A stretch of 64,000 bases of DNA, taken from NCBI GenBank assembly GCA_903887415.1, contig CAISPO010000003.1:1-64000 (forward strand), in the 5' to 3' direction. This document shows, piece by piece, positions 26,011 through 34,423 of this stretch; the stretch's first letter is position 1, and every line of letters starts with the position of its first letter. The notes beneath the pieces are model-generated. The model was given only the letters and a program-made list of their open reading frames with translations. It did not search any database and was not told the origin of the DNA. The translations under genes were made by a program, and so were the position numbers. The stretch comes from an uncultured Bacteroidota bacterium. GTDB lineage: Bacteria > Bacteroidota > Bacteroidia > Chitinophagales > Chitinophagaceae.

Positions 26011-26898
26011 ATGAAAAAAATCTGTACTCTATTTTTTGCAGCGTTCCTTTCAGCCGCATGTTTTGCGCAGATTCCCAATGCAGGCTTTGAAACCTGGGAC
26101 ACTTCATCTTCAACCCCAAGCTACATCTATCCGGCAGGTTGGGACTCCGCAGATTCCTTAACTAACCTGGCAGGAGTATATACCTGCGAACAGGGCAGTC
26201 CTGGATTTTCCGGAAATCATTACTTAAAGTTAACTTCCAGGAATGTGATTGGTTTTGGCGTCGCCGCCGGTATTGCATTGAGTGGTAAAATTGACTTTAC
26301 AACATACTTGCCAGCGTCGGGTTATGCATTTACCGGCCGGCCGGTTTCGCTTACCGGTGAGTGGCAATATGCTCCTGCCGCATCGACCGATACCGGTTCA
26401 GTCTCTCTATTGTTCACAAAATGGAACGGCACTTCCCGTGATAGTGTCGGATTTATCTATTACAAATTACCCGGTTCGGTAACATCGTGGGCCGCTTTTA
26501 GCCTCCCAATAACTTATCTCAAATCAGAAAATCCCGACACGGCGGAAATTTATTTTTCGTCAAGCACAGCCACTACAGCCGCGGCAGGCAGTTATTTGTA
26601 CATAGATACATTGGCGTTTTCAAGTACAAGTACGGCCATTGTACCAATGAGCGGCAATACTTCCCAAATATCAATTTATCCAAATCCCAGCCAGGGGGCG
26701 TTTACACTGAACATACCTTCCTCTTCCAACGAACAAGCCCTGATCGTAGTGACAAACTTGATCGGGCAAAAGATATTGGAAACAACTATTGAAACCAATA
26801 CATCCGCTACTTTGCGGATAGATGCTGCGGGGATCTATTTTATTAATGCCATAACGAATACCGGGCATTGGAGCAAGAAAATAGTAGTTAGCAGATAG
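26011..26898 (+). CDS. T9SS cargo protein with PCMD-like N-terminal domain
   Basis: The ATG at 26011 gives 295 residues; the longer frame would add 12 unlikely residues before the signal peptide MKKICTLFFAAFLSAACFAQ. The mature part begins IPNAGFETWD and PAGWDSADS, typical of secreted Bacteroidota proteins with a PCMD-like beta-sandwich (putative carbohydrate binding). The last ~80 residues are a T9SS type A sorting domain (ISIYPNPSQGAFTLNI, GQKILETTI, AAGIYFINAI, KKIVVSR), so it is sent across the outer membrane by type IX secretion. A strong terminator follows directly. Confidence 0.85.
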   Translation: MKKICTLFFAAFLSAACFAQIPNAGFETWDTSSSTPSYIYPAGWDSADSLTNLAGVYTCEQGSPGFSGNHYLKLTSRNVIGFGVAAGIALSGKIDFTTYLPASGYAFTGRPVSLTGEWQYAPAASTDTGSVSLLFTKWNGTSRDSVGFIYYKLPGSVTSWAAFSLPITYLKSENPDTAEIYFSSSTATTAAAGSYLYIDTLAFSSTSTAIVPMSGNTSQISIYPNPSQGAFTLNIPSSSNEQALIVVTNLIGQKILETTIETNTSATLRIDAAGIYFINAITNTGHWSKKIVVSR

Positions 26899-26925
26899 TA
26901 TGTTGGATATTCTCTGAAAATCAGA

Positions 26926-26961
26926 AAAGAAATAGCCCGGATGTCACCGGGCTATTTCTTT
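26926..26961 (+). terminator. Intrinsic terminator of the T9SS cargo gene
   Basis: A 15-bp perfect stem (AAAGAAATAGCCCGG and its complement) with a 6-base loop, beginning 28 bases after the stop codon; the descending arm ends in CTTT, so there is T enrichment at its end. Confidence 0.8.
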
Positions 26962-27122
26962 AAATGTTAACCGCAAACATAATTGCTTCACCTGCCTTAT
27001 CTCCTTTTTTCTATGATACCTGCACCACATTCGTATTTGATGCGATGTTGCAAATACGCATATTCTATTGCGCAGTAATAAATGCTACAATAAAACAATC
27101 CAAATTCCGAATTTCACAAAGA

Positions 27123-28562
27123 CTACATCATCCCATGCACGAGGTGCCCTAATTTCTTTAGGGCTCTATCCACTTCATTCGTCCACGGCATACCATAACT
27201 GAGGCGCATGCAATTCTGATAGCGGTCCTGCAGCGTGAACATGGTACCAGGGGCAATGCTTATCTTATGCTGCATGGCTTCCTGGTAAAGATGGTAGGTG
27301 TCCACCTTTTTATCCAATTCAAGCCATAATATAAAGCCACCCTTAGGAGTCGACATTTTTATACCACCTGGAAAATATTCACCGATCGCACGGGTAAATT
27401 GCAGGCTGTTTGCATGAAGCGTCTGCCGCAGTTTACGCAAATGATACTCATAACGCCCGGTAGCCAGGAAACTCGCTATAGCAGACTGTTGAGCGGTAGC
27501 GCTGGTTATGCTGTGGTATAGTTTCAGCCGTTTTACTTTTTCAAGGTATTTGCCTGGCGCCACCCACCCCACTCTATATCCGGGAGCCAGGGTTTTTGAG
27601 ATAGAGCTGCACCACAGCACATTACCTTCCTCATCAAAACTCTTACACGACCTCGGCCGGCTCTTTCCAAAATAAACATCGCCATACAAGTCGTCTTCTA
27701 TAAGTGGCACCCCATGCCGTGAAAGCAATTTTACCATCGCTTCTTTTTGCTCATCAGGCATACAATAGCCAAGCGGGTTACTGAAATTGGTAACAAAGAA
27801 ACAAGCCTTGATAGCGTGTTTCCGCAATGCCTTTTTCACATCATCAGGGTCAACACCGGTATCGGGGTCAGTCGGCAGTTCCAATACTTTAAGGCCTATG
27901 CTCTGCGCAAAACGCAATACTCCGAAATAAACAGGACTTTCCACGGCAATAGTATCGCCTGGCTTTGTCAGCGCCATCAAGCAATAAGAAATAGCATTCA
28001 TACACCCCGAAGTTGTTACCAGGTCATCGGCCTGCAGGTGCCCGCCCCAGTGCATAGACCATCGGGCAACTTGCCTGCGCAGCAGGTCATTGCCCTGCAC
28101 CTGTTCATAAGAAGTGCCATTTGCCGGCAAGTCGCGTAGCGCCTGCATCATAGCCTTATTCAGCTTCGCCAGTGGCAGTATCTCCGGTGCAGGTACGCTC
28201 AAGGAAAAACGGGTAACGCCACTCATGGAAAAAGTATCATACACCTCTCCTATTATCGCCTCCACATTTTTAGTCTTTACTATCTGCTGCGGGTTGCTTT
28301 TTTCTATTTTCTGCGGAAACCGCGAGGGGTTGAACCTAACATAGTATCCCGACTGCGGGCGTGACTCTATAAGCCCTTTACCCTCAAGATGATAGTATGC
28401 CTGCAGTATGGTACTCACACTGATACCATGCTCCTTGCTGAGCAGCCGCACAGACGCCAGCTTATCGCCAATTTTCAATACCTGGTCCATTATCTGCAGC
28501 TCTATGGTTTCGGCAATGCGCAGGTATAAATGCTCTGCCTTGTTTTTGGTCATGGTCTTCAT
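27123..28562 (-). CDS. MocR-family (GntR-aminotransferase) transcription regulator
   Basis: The chosen ATG at 28562 (479 residues) replaces a TTG at 28583, which overlaps a TAATTTTG -7 box at 28581-28588. The N-terminus is a GntR winged helix (HLYLRIAETIELQI, LLSKEHGISVSTILQAYYHLEGKGLIESRPQSGYYV). The rest is a fold-type I aminotransferase domain that should bind pyridoxal phosphate through Lys323 (SSISKTLAPGYRVGW), with NFSNPLGY and IEDDLYGDVYF. MocR proteins sense amino acids, PLP or related ligands and often control the neighbouring transporter. It is divergent from an EamA exporter gene, and an inverted repeat lies between them. Confidence 0.93.
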   Translation of the reverse strand: MKTMTKNKAEHLYLRIAETIELQIMDQVLKIGDKLASVRLLSKEHGISVSTILQAYYHLEGKGLIESRPQSGYYVRFNPSRFPQKIEKSNPQQIVKTKNVEAIIGEVYDTFSMSGVTRFSLSVPAPEILPLAKLNKAMMQALRDLPANGTSYEQVQGNDLLRRQVARWSMHWGGHLQADDLVTTSGCMNAISYCLMALTKPGDTIAVESPVYFGVLRFAQSIGLKVLELPTDPDTGVDPDDVKKALRKHAIKACFFVTNFSNPLGYCMPDEQKEAMVKLLSRHGVPLIEDDLYGDVYFGKSRPRSCKSFDEEGNVLWCSSISKTLAPGYRVGWVAPGKYLEKVKRLKLYHSITSATAQQSAIASFLATGRYEYHLRKLRQTLHANSLQFTRAIGEYFPGGIKMSTPKGGFILWLELDKKVDTYHLYQEAMQHKISIAPGTMFTLQDRYQNCMRLSYGMPWTNEVDRALKKLGHLVHGMM

Positions 28563-28580
28563 AAAAAAAACTGTTATGGT

Positions 28581-28588
28581 CAAAATTA
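28581..28588 (-). promoter_or_regulatory. -7 box (TAATTTTG) of the MocR gene
   Basis: The minus strand reads TAATTTTG, matching TAnnTTTG, 18 bases before the ATG. It sits directly beside one arm of the inverted repeat at 28591-28631. Confidence 0.55.
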
Positions 28589-28590
28589 TG

Positions 28591-28631
28591 AAAATTGTAT
28601 CTGTTTTGTTTTAATTTTTTTTCACAATTTT
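28591..28631. promoter_or_regulatory. Candidate MocR operator, 8-bp inverted repeat
   Basis: AAAATTGT (28591-28598) and ACAATTTT (28624-28631) are perfect inverted arms separated by 25 bases, so their centres are 33 bp (about three helical turns) apart. One arm lies just upstream of the MocR -7 box and the other 9 bases before the exporter ATG. Inferred only from symmetry; the region is AT-rich and chance matches are possible. Confidence 0.4.
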
Positions 28632-28640
28632 GTATTGTCA

Positions 28641-29600
28641 ATGAAAACAAACACAAAGGCATATATCGCGCTTATTTTCGTCTGCATCGTGTGGGGTACT
28701 ACTTACATGGCCATATGGGTGGGCGTGGAGCATTATCCGCCGTTCCTGTTTGCAGGGGCCCGACAGACAATTGCTGGCGTCGTACTTATGCTCATCGCGT
28801 TGCTGGTAAGCAGGCAAAAAGATTTGTCCAGGCAAAACATACTCCGCCAGATGCTCGTTGGCTTCCTGATGCTGACGATGGGCAATGGTGGTGTGACCTG
28901 GGGAGAGAAATATATACCAAGTGGTATTGCTGCTTTGCTTTGCTCCATGATGCCCTTGTTCGCTGTGTTGTTTAATTTAATGTCATCCCGGAAAGACCAT
29001 TTCAATGCAGCGATAGGTTTTGGTATGTTGCTCGGTGTGTGTGGCGTGGGCCTCATTTTCCGGCATGACCTTGCAGATATGACCAAACCGGCATACATAG
29101 GCGGCATGCTGGCTGTGTTACTGGCTACCTGCTGCTGGGCGCTAGGCAGCATTGTAAACAAAAAGCACGTCAACCCGGTCAACCCATTTTTTAATTCAGG
29201 GTTGCAATTACTCTTTGGCGGCTTGTTCATGCTGCTGCTTAGCCCGGCCATAGACAGTTATAAAGGTTTTCAGTTGTGGAATAAAGAAGGTGTGGAAGCG
29301 CTGGTGTATCTTATCACGTTCGGTTCTGTGCTGGCTTACGCTGCATACATGTATGCCCTTAGCGCCCTGCCAGTGGGTATAGCAACAATATATGCCTATA
29401 TCAACCCACTGATAGCTGTAATAGTGGGCTACCTGATCCTGAAAGAAGAAGTAAACATATATACGGGCATGGCTTTTGTTACTATTGCGGTGAGCGTGTA
29501 TCTGGTAAACCGTGGTTATAGAAAACAGCATAAAGCAGAAAAGGAACTAACATCAAAAATGGCCGCAGCCTTTCCGGAGAGCCTGCAGGCCGATTCATAA
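28641..29600 (+). CDS. EamA/DMT-family transporter (probable amino acid or metabolite exporter)
   Basis: The ATG at 28641 gives 319 residues with about ten membrane helices and two internal EamA repeats (IFVCIVWGTTYMAIWVGVE near the N-terminus; ACCWALGSIVNKKHV in the second half; PVGIATIYAYINPLIAVIVGYLILKE closing). The family exports amino acids, nucleotides or other small molecules. Divergence from a MocR regulator and the ilvE gene 21 bases downstream suggest export or homeostasis of branched-chain amino acids or a related keto acid, as inference. The tail of about 25 residues is charged and cytoplasmic. Confidence 0.88.
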   Translation: MKTNTKAYIALIFVCIVWGTTYMAIWVGVEHYPPFLFAGARQTIAGVVLMLIALLVSRQKDLSRQNILRQMLVGFLMLTMGNGGVTWGEKYIPSGIAALLCSMMPLFAVLFNLMSSRKDHFNAAIGFGMLLGVCGVGLIFRHDLADMTKPAYIGGMLAVLLATCCWALGSIVNKKHVNPVNPFFNSGLQLLFGGLFMLLLSPAIDSYKGFQLWNKEGVEALVYLITFGSVLAYAAYMYALSALPVGIATIYAYINPLIAVIVGYLILKEEVNIYTGMAFVTIAVSVYLVNRGYRKQHKAEKELTSKMAAAFPESLQADS

Positions 29601-29621
29601 ACAATCTAAAACAGAAACTGT

Positions 29622-30671
29622 ATGGAACACACAATTTCAGTTACCTCGCAGGCCGAAAGAAAAGTTACCGACACCAAGTCGCTCCCTTTCGGCAAGATAC
29701 CCACCGAGCACATGTTCATAGCCGAGTACAAAAACGGTGAATGGCAGAATGCGCAGGTAGTGCCGTTTCATGACCTCACACTGAGCCCGCTGGCACTTTG
29801 CCTGCACTACGGGCAAACAGTATTTGAGGGCATGAAAGCGTTTATGATGGAAGACGGCCATATAAATATTTTCAGGGCAGATAAGCACTATGACCGGTTC
29901 ACAAAATCTTTGCATAGAATGTGTATGCCGCAGGTGCCCGAAAAACTGTTTATCGATGCAATAAAACAGTTGGTGCTGCTTGATGCGGATTGGGTGCCCA
30001 AAGAAGCAGATGGTTCTCTGTACATCCGCCCATTCATGATTGCTACCGAAGACCGGATAGGTGTAAAAGTTTCGGATGAATATCTGTTTATGGTCGTTTG
30101 CTCACCTGCATTCCAGTATTATGCCAAACCGCTGAAAGTAAAGGTAGAAACCAATTTTGTGCGGGCCGCAGAAGGCGGCACCGGCAGCGCCAAATGCGGT
30201 GGCAACTATGGCGGTGCATTCTACCCGACCCAACTTGCCCGCGAGGCCGGTTACGACCAGGTGCTGTGGACGGACAGCGTACACAATGAGTTTATAGAAG
30301 AATCGGGCACCATGAATGCTATGTTCTTTATTGATAATGTACTGGTAACACCGCAGCTTTCAGGAACCATTCTCGATGGCGTAACACGGGATTCGCTGCT
30401 GGCCATAGCTGAGGCGAAAGGTATGACCATAGAAGTAAGGCAGATAAGCTACGCAGAATTGATCACTGCTTTTGAAGCCGGCAAGCGTGTAGAAGCATTT
30501 GGCGCGGGCACTGCTGCAGTGGTTGCTCCCATTGAGATCATAGCCATTGGCCACAAAGAATACAAGTGCTATATAGAACCGGATGCAATGATGTACCAGT
30601 TGCAAAAAGAACTGTTCAACATACGGAGGGGGCTCACAGCGGACACCTTCAAATGGAACTACGTGATCTGA
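29622..30671 (+). CDS. ilvE: Branched-chain amino acid aminotransferase
   Basis: Fold-type IV PLP enzyme that interconverts Leu, Ile and Val with their 2-oxo acids using glutamate. The 349 residues fit the larger type II form. Motifs: LHYGQTVFEGMKAF (~62-74), RADKHYDRF, YIRPFMIATE, the PLP-binding Lys191 in GSAKCGGNYGG, and FIEESGTMNAMF. It is downstream of the exporter (21-base gap) and upstream of a GNAT gene (1-base gap), so the three genes look like one operon. Confidence 0.95.
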   Translation: MEHTISVTSQAERKVTDTKSLPFGKIPTEHMFIAEYKNGEWQNAQVVPFHDLTLSPLALCLHYGQTVFEGMKAFMMEDGHINIFRADKHYDRFTKSLHRMCMPQVPEKLFIDAIKQLVLLDADWVPKEADGSLYIRPFMIATEDRIGVKVSDEYLFMVVCSPAFQYYAKPLKVKVETNFVRAAEGGTGSAKCGGNYGGAFYPTQLAREAGYDQVLWTDSVHNEFIEESGTMNAMFFIDNVLVTPQLSGTILDGVTRDSLLAIAEAKGMTIEVRQISYAELITAFEAGKRVEAFGAGTAAVVAPIEIIAIGHKEYKCYIEPDAMMYQLQKELFNIRRGLTADTFKWNYVI

Positions 30672-30672
30672 C

Positions 30673-31122
30673 ATGGAGCCGATAACCGACACATACAAGG
30701 GATATACTATAACTACTGATAAGGCATTGATGAACGTCACTGACATTCACAAGTGGCTATCTGAGCAGTCGTATTGGTCACCGGGTATCCCTTTTGGTAT
30801 TGTGAACAGATCATTCGAGCATTCCTATTGTATCGCGGCTTTGTACAATAGCAAACAAATTGCCTACGCAAGACTGGTGACTGATTATGCAACATTTGCT
30901 TACCTGGCTGATGTATATGTAATTGAAGAACACAGAGGCAAAGGCATTAGCAAAAAAATGATGGAAGTAATTTTCGGGCTTGATTGGGTCAAGGGCCTGC
31001 GACGGATAATGCTGGCTACTAAAGGCGCTCAGGAGCTATACAGGAAGTATGAATTTACGGAGTGTAAACACCCGGAAAGGATTATGGAGGTGACGAGGCC
31101 GGATATTTATAAACACCCCTGA
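30673..31122 (+). CDS. GNAT-family N-acetyltransferase
   Basis: A 149-residue single-domain acetyltransferase. The acetyl-CoA loop is VIEEHRGKGISKKMM (~96-110; the R/Q-x-x-G-x-G/A pattern is RGKGIS), preceded by LADVYVI and followed by LRRIMLATKGAQELYRKYEF. It begins one base after ilvE and is likely translationally coupled. The substrate is unknown; the context hints at an amino acid or its derivative. Short hairpin TCCCGATGAAAAATCGGGA follows the stop. Confidence 0.85.
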   Translation: MEPITDTYKGYTITTDKALMNVTDIHKWLSEQSYWSPGIPFGIVNRSFEHSYCIAALYNSKQIAYARLVTDYATFAYLADVYVIEEHRGKGISKKMMEVIFGLDWVKGLRRIMLATKGAQELYRKYEFTECKHPERIMEVTRPDIYKHP

Positions 31123-31126
31123 CGCC

Positions 31127-31145
31127 TCCCGATGAAAAATCGGGA
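31127..31145. repeat. Hairpin TCCCGAT-GAAAA-ATCGGGA
   Basis: A 7-bp stem with a 5-base loop, sharing the TCCCGAT arm with palindromes at 42738 and 55883. It may terminate the exporter-ilvE-GNAT transcript but has no T run. Confidence 0.4.
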
Positions 31146-31268
31146 CCTTGTTCCTGGGAACCAACTATTTAGCTGTATCAGGATTTTAGACAGCAGCGAT
31201 AATTAAACAGAATATATTTTACTCACGAATACAAAACAGAGAGAAGCCCCTTTAGGGGTTTGGGGTTT

Positions 31269-31829
31269 ATGCAATACTTAGAAAGCGCGAAACGCCAGTT
31301 CATAATGTATAAGCAACTGGGCGAAAAGGCAATGGCACAGATAGAAGATAAAGACCTGTCTTGGCATGCGAACGATGACAGCAACAGCATCATTACCATA
31401 GTAAAGCACCTTTGGGGAAATATGCTCAGCCGCTGGACGGATTTCCTCACCACGGATGGCGAGAAACCTACAAGGAAACGTGACGAGGAATTCAATCAGG
31501 AGCACCTCGTTAGGCCAGAGCTGATGAAAAAATGGGACGAAGGCTGGCAGTGTCTGTTCAATGCCCTGGACAGCATCACGGACAATGACCTGGAGCGCAT
31601 CATCTACATTCGCAATGAAGGCCATACCATACTCGAAGCCATCAACCGGCAAATAGCGCACTACTCCTATCATGTTGGCCAGATAGTTTATATCTCAAAA
31701 CTCTTAAGCAAAGACGAATGGAAAAGCCTTTCCATTCCCCGGAACAAATCGAATGAGTACAATGCAGATAAATTCGGACAGGAAAAACAGGTGCGGCATT
31801 TTACAGACGATTGGATAGAAAAGAAATAA
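31269..31829 (+). CDS. DinB-like/DUF1572 protein
   Basis: The ATG at 31269 gives 186 residues of a four-helix DinB-like fold of the DUF1572 type. Conserved positions are HANDDSNSIITIVKHLWGNMLSRW (His in helix 2) and INRQIAHYSYHVGQIVYISKL (His in helix 4), which form the usual metal-binding His cluster. Such proteins are small metal-dependent enzymes, often thiol transferases, but the reaction is unknown. A hairpin CCCCTTTAGGGG sits 9-25 bases upstream and may affect translation or end an upstream transcript. A TTG at 31260 is the weaker start. Confidence 0.8.
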   Translation: MQYLESAKRQFIMYKQLGEKAMAQIEDKDLSWHANDDSNSIITIVKHLWGNMLSRWTDFLTTDGEKPTRKRDEEFNQEHLVRPELMKKWDEGWQCLFNALDSITDNDLERIIYIRNEGHTILEAINRQIAHYSYHVGQIVYISKLLSKDEWKSLSIPRNKSNEYNADKFGQEKQVRHFTDDWIEKK

Positions 31830-31832
31830 AAA

Positions 31833-31853
31833 AGCCGCTCACGAAGAGCGGCT
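31833..31853 (-). terminator. Terminator of the DUF6249-like gene
   Basis: AGCCGCTC and GAGCGGCT form an 8-bp stem with loop ACGAA. On the minus strand it is followed by TTTTTT, so it terminates that strand; it lies just after the plus-strand DUF1572 stop and may serve both. Confidence 0.75.
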
Positions 31854-31878
31854 ACCGTGCACAAAAACCAAATTTTTA

Positions 31879-32430
31879 TTAACCGTCAATTTTCTTGTCT
31901 ACCCACTCCTTCTTTTCGATGCGGTAAGAGAAAAATAGCCCCAGGCCGCCACCTATTGCTATCAGGGCAAAGTAGATAGGCACATTTTTAGGATCATTAC
32001 TTCTTACTTCCACTATGCTATGATCGTCATCATCATCATCGTCATCATCGGCAGTGCTACTATTTTTAGCAGCGGCACTGCGGGCAGCTAAAGACGTATC
32101 AATTGCAGCATGGCTGGTATCTATCATACTGATTTTACTACCACGCTTACTATGGTGGTTGCCAATAGCGATATTGGTTTGTGACAAAGTTTTATCCTCC
32201 TTCAAAACAGTATTATCAATAATAAACGCAAGTAACAAACCAAAGCCTGATCCAATCAGTAGCAGCCCCCATTTCAGGTTAATAAATGGCCGCGGCCTTG
32301 GGTCTTTGTTTCTGGGGTTCAGGCCCTTTTCTATCATAGCCATGTTCTCCCTGCTGCGGATATAAGTGATACCGAATATCATAGCAAACATGCCCGTCAT
32401 GATTACCATTGGAATTAAATCACCGATCAT
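31879..32430 (-). CDS. Membrane protein of the DUF6249 type with poly-aspartate insert
   Basis: The 183-residue protein has three membrane segments: ~4-20, ~52-72 and ~155-172. The N-terminal motif MVIMTGMFAMIFGITYIRSRENMAMIEKGLNP fits the DUF6249 family. Residues ~108-143 are a loop with Ala/Ser-rich sequence and a run of ten aspartates, coded by GAT/GAC triplets, which may bind divalent cations or be slippage prone. Next gene on the other side is the divergent sigma factor, 153 bases away; no full promoter was found between them. Confidence 0.75.
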   Translation of the reverse strand: MIGDLIPMVIMTGMFAMIFGITYIRSRENMAMIEKGLNPRNKDPRPRPFINLKWGLLLIGSGFGLLLAFIIDNTVLKEDKTLSQTNIAIGNHHSKRGSKISMIDTSHAAIDTSLAARSAAAKNSSTADDDDDDDDDHSIVEVRSNDPKNVPIYFALIAIGGGLGLFFSYRIEKKEWVDKKIDG

Positions 32431-32583
32431 AATATTAAATTTTAAGAGTTAAAAATCCGGTTTCTGAATGAACCGATACAACTAAGACTACCTTCTTTCA
32501 AATGAGGTTACAGAATTTTTGAACTATTTTTCCGAAAAATAATAATTAGTTGTAACCATTGCCTGGATTTCTGCGTCTTAATA

Positions 32584-33162
32584 ATGCAAATGTTTACGGA
32601 GTCCGACGATACTGAGGTTATTCAATTGGTGCTACGGGGGCAGCAGGCTGCCTACGCAACCTTGGTAAGCCGTTACCAGCAATACGTATTTACCCTGGCT
32701 ATGCGCTATGTTAAAGACCGCGAATTGGCTGAGGAACTTGCCCAGGATGTTTTTGTAAAAGCGTACCGTTGCCTGGCGGATTTCAAGGGCAACAGCAAGT
32801 TTAGCACATGGCTATATACAATTGTAAATACTACTTGCCTCTCCCATCTAAGAAAGAAAAAAGACGAAACAATTCTGCTGGAAGAGGAAAAAATGGTTTC
32901 TATATCTGATAATAGCAACGCAGAGCGGCCATCAGAGAGAATGGAACAACGAACGCAGAAACAAATGCTGAACAGCGCGTTGAAACATTTGCCCGAATCA
33001 GAAGCGCAGGCAATCTCACTCTTTTACCAGGGGGAACAATCGATAGAAGAAATTGGTGTGATCATGGGATTGACCACCGGCAATGTGAAAGTGAAATTAT
33101 TCAGAGCAAGACAAAAACTGAAAGAGGTATTGGAAAGCAGGTATAGCAGGGAATTGGCATAA
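32584..33162 (+). CDS. ECF sigma factor (RpoE-like)
   Basis: The 192-residue protein has sigma region 2 (LVSRYQQYVFTLAMRYVKDRELAEELAQDVFVKAYRCL, ~28-65) and region 4 (LKHLPESEAQAISLFYQGEQSIEEIGVIMGLTTGNVKVKLFRARQKLKEVL, ~138-188), the layout of ECF sigma factors. It should direct RNA polymerase to envelope-stress or similar promoters. The next gene, 29 bases on, encodes a small two-helix membrane protein that could be its anti-sigma factor. An ATG six bases in (32590) is an equal alternative start. Confidence 0.93.
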   Translation: MQMFTESDDTEVIQLVLRGQQAAYATLVSRYQQYVFTLAMRYVKDRELAEELAQDVFVKAYRCLADFKGNSKFSTWLYTIVNTTCLSHLRKKKDETILLEEEKMVSISDNSNAERPSERMEQRTQKQMLNSALKHLPESEAQAISLFYQGEQSIEEIGVIMGLTTGNVKVKLFRARQKLKEVLESRYSRELA

Positions 33163-33191
33163 ATTATTTTTCATAACTTTATCGGAGCAAG

Positions 33192-33692
33192 ATGGAACAG
33201 AACGAAGAAATAGAAATGCAATTGTGGGATTACATTGATGGCATTTGCTCCATTGATGATATGCCGCGTATATCCATCCTTATAGAACGCGATCCTGCCT
33301 GGAAAGCTAAGTATGCAGAACTCTCTGCATTGCATACAAGTATTGGCAGCAGTCTTGAATTAGAGCAGCCATCCATGCGTTTCACCCAAAATGTGATGGA
33401 CGTAGTAGCAGCAACGCACGTAGCGCCAGCCAGTAAAAAATATATTAACAAGGGGATCATCCGGGGTATTGCTGCATTATTTATTGGCATGCTTACAACA
33501 GCCCTTGGTTATGCTATTGCCCACGTAGATAACAACACCACATCTAAAATCGCACTACCTAAGCTGAACCTTGGCGGCATTAGCAATATTTTCAACAGCG
33601 GAACAATGCTGATGATTATTGCCGTAAATATCGTCATTGGCTTGGTGTTTTTGGATAGTTTGCTGAGAAGAAAGCGAGCACATATTAGTTGA
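33192..33692 (+). CDS. Probable anti-sigma factor, membrane protein
   Basis: The 166-residue protein starts with an acidic cytoplasmic part (WDYIDGICSIDDMPRISILIERDPAWKAKY, ~10-60), like the anti-sigma N-terminal helices of ECF partners. Two membrane helices follow (~86-105 and ~138-156), with only a short exposed loop between. No zinc motif HxxxCxxC is seen, so it would be a non-zinc type. The assignment rests on the position right after the sigma gene and on the general layout. Its last 8 bases overlap the 3' end of the convergent HAD gene. Confidence 0.65.
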   Translation: MEQNEEIEMQLWDYIDGICSIDDMPRISILIERDPAWKAKYAELSALHTSIGSSLELEQPSMRFTQNVMDVVAATHVAPASKKYINKGIIRGIAALFIGMLTTALGYAIAHVDNNTTSKIALPKLNLGGISNIFNSGTMLMIIAVNIVIGLVFLDSLLRRKRAHIS

Positions 33693-34332
33693 TCACCCCA
33701 ATATCAAAATCCTCCAAACTCCTCAGCTTGCCATCTGCAAGTGAAAAACGGGGATCATCAAAATGCAGTTCATCCGGCACTACGATTACCTTCATGCGGG
33801 CTGCCTTGCCGGCTATCATACCGTTTACCGAATCTTCAAGTACCAGACACTCATTGGGCTTTGAGCCAAGGCTTTCTGCGCAATGCAGGAACACTGCGGG
33901 GTGCGGCTTGCCCAGTTTCACGGCATCTGCAGAGGTAATCACGTCGAAGTATTTGGCAAGGTCAAAATGATCTACGAGCGCGTCTATCATATGCTTGGGA
34001 GACGAGGATGCGAGACCTACCTTGTAATTATGTTTCCTAAGCAGCTTCAGCGACTGCTCAACGCCTTTCAGCACGCCCGCACTTGCTTTCGATGAGGCTA
34101 TTATATCGTCCAGTATCTCATCTGCCACTTCCCTGGCGTTTTTCCCTTCCCAGGGAAAATGTATGGCCCAGTGATCGGTGACCTCATATATCCGTAGCCC
34201 AGTAGTATCTTTAAAACGCTCTTTCGTAATTGGAATGTTGTGCTTCTTAGCCACCCGCAACATGCTTACTCCCCACAGCGGCTCTGTATCCAGCAGCAAC
34301 CCATCCATGTCATACAAAACCGTATTTATCAT
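33685..34332 (-). CDS. HAD-superfamily sugar-phosphate phosphatase (HxpB/YniC-like)
   Basis: Class I HAD hydrolase of 215 residues. Motif I is YDMDGLLLDTE (nucleophile Asp8, acid Asp10), motif II is SSSPKHMI (~115), motif III is Lys in VKLGKPHPAVF (~147) and motif IV is LVLEDSVNGMIAG (~170). The cap is the small helical type (WAIHFPWEGK), as in beta-phosphoglucomutase and hexitol phosphatase relatives. It probably removes phosphate from a hexose- or hexitol-phosphate; whether it is a mutase instead is not decided here. The start ATG is followed directly by the first strand. Confidence 0.88.
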   Translation of the reverse strand: MINTVLYDMDGLLLDTEPLWGVSMLRVAKKHNIPITKERFKDTTGLRIYEVTDHWAIHFPWEGKNAREVADEILDDIIASSKASAGVLKGVEQSLKLLRKHNYKVGLASSSPKHMIDALVDHFDLAKYFDVITSADAVKLGKPHPAVFLHCAESLGSKPNECLVLEDSVNGMIAGKAARMKVIVVPDELHFDDPRFSLADGKLRSLEDFDIGVIN

Positions 34333-34391
34333 TGTAGTTGTAACAATTTAATTTTCATAAAAGATATTTCACAACACATACGCTACTCCAA

Positions 34392-34408
34392 CCTCTCCTT
34401 TGGAGAGG
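34392..34408. repeat. Intergenic hairpin element CCTCTCC-TTT-GGAGAGG
   Basis: A 7-bp stem with loop TTT, followed by CCGGGGGAGAGG. Thirteen bases match, in reverse complement, the element at 18959-18971. It lies just before the stop side of the following minus gene. Confidence 0.55.
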
Positions 34409-34423
34409 GCCGGGGGAGAGGTC

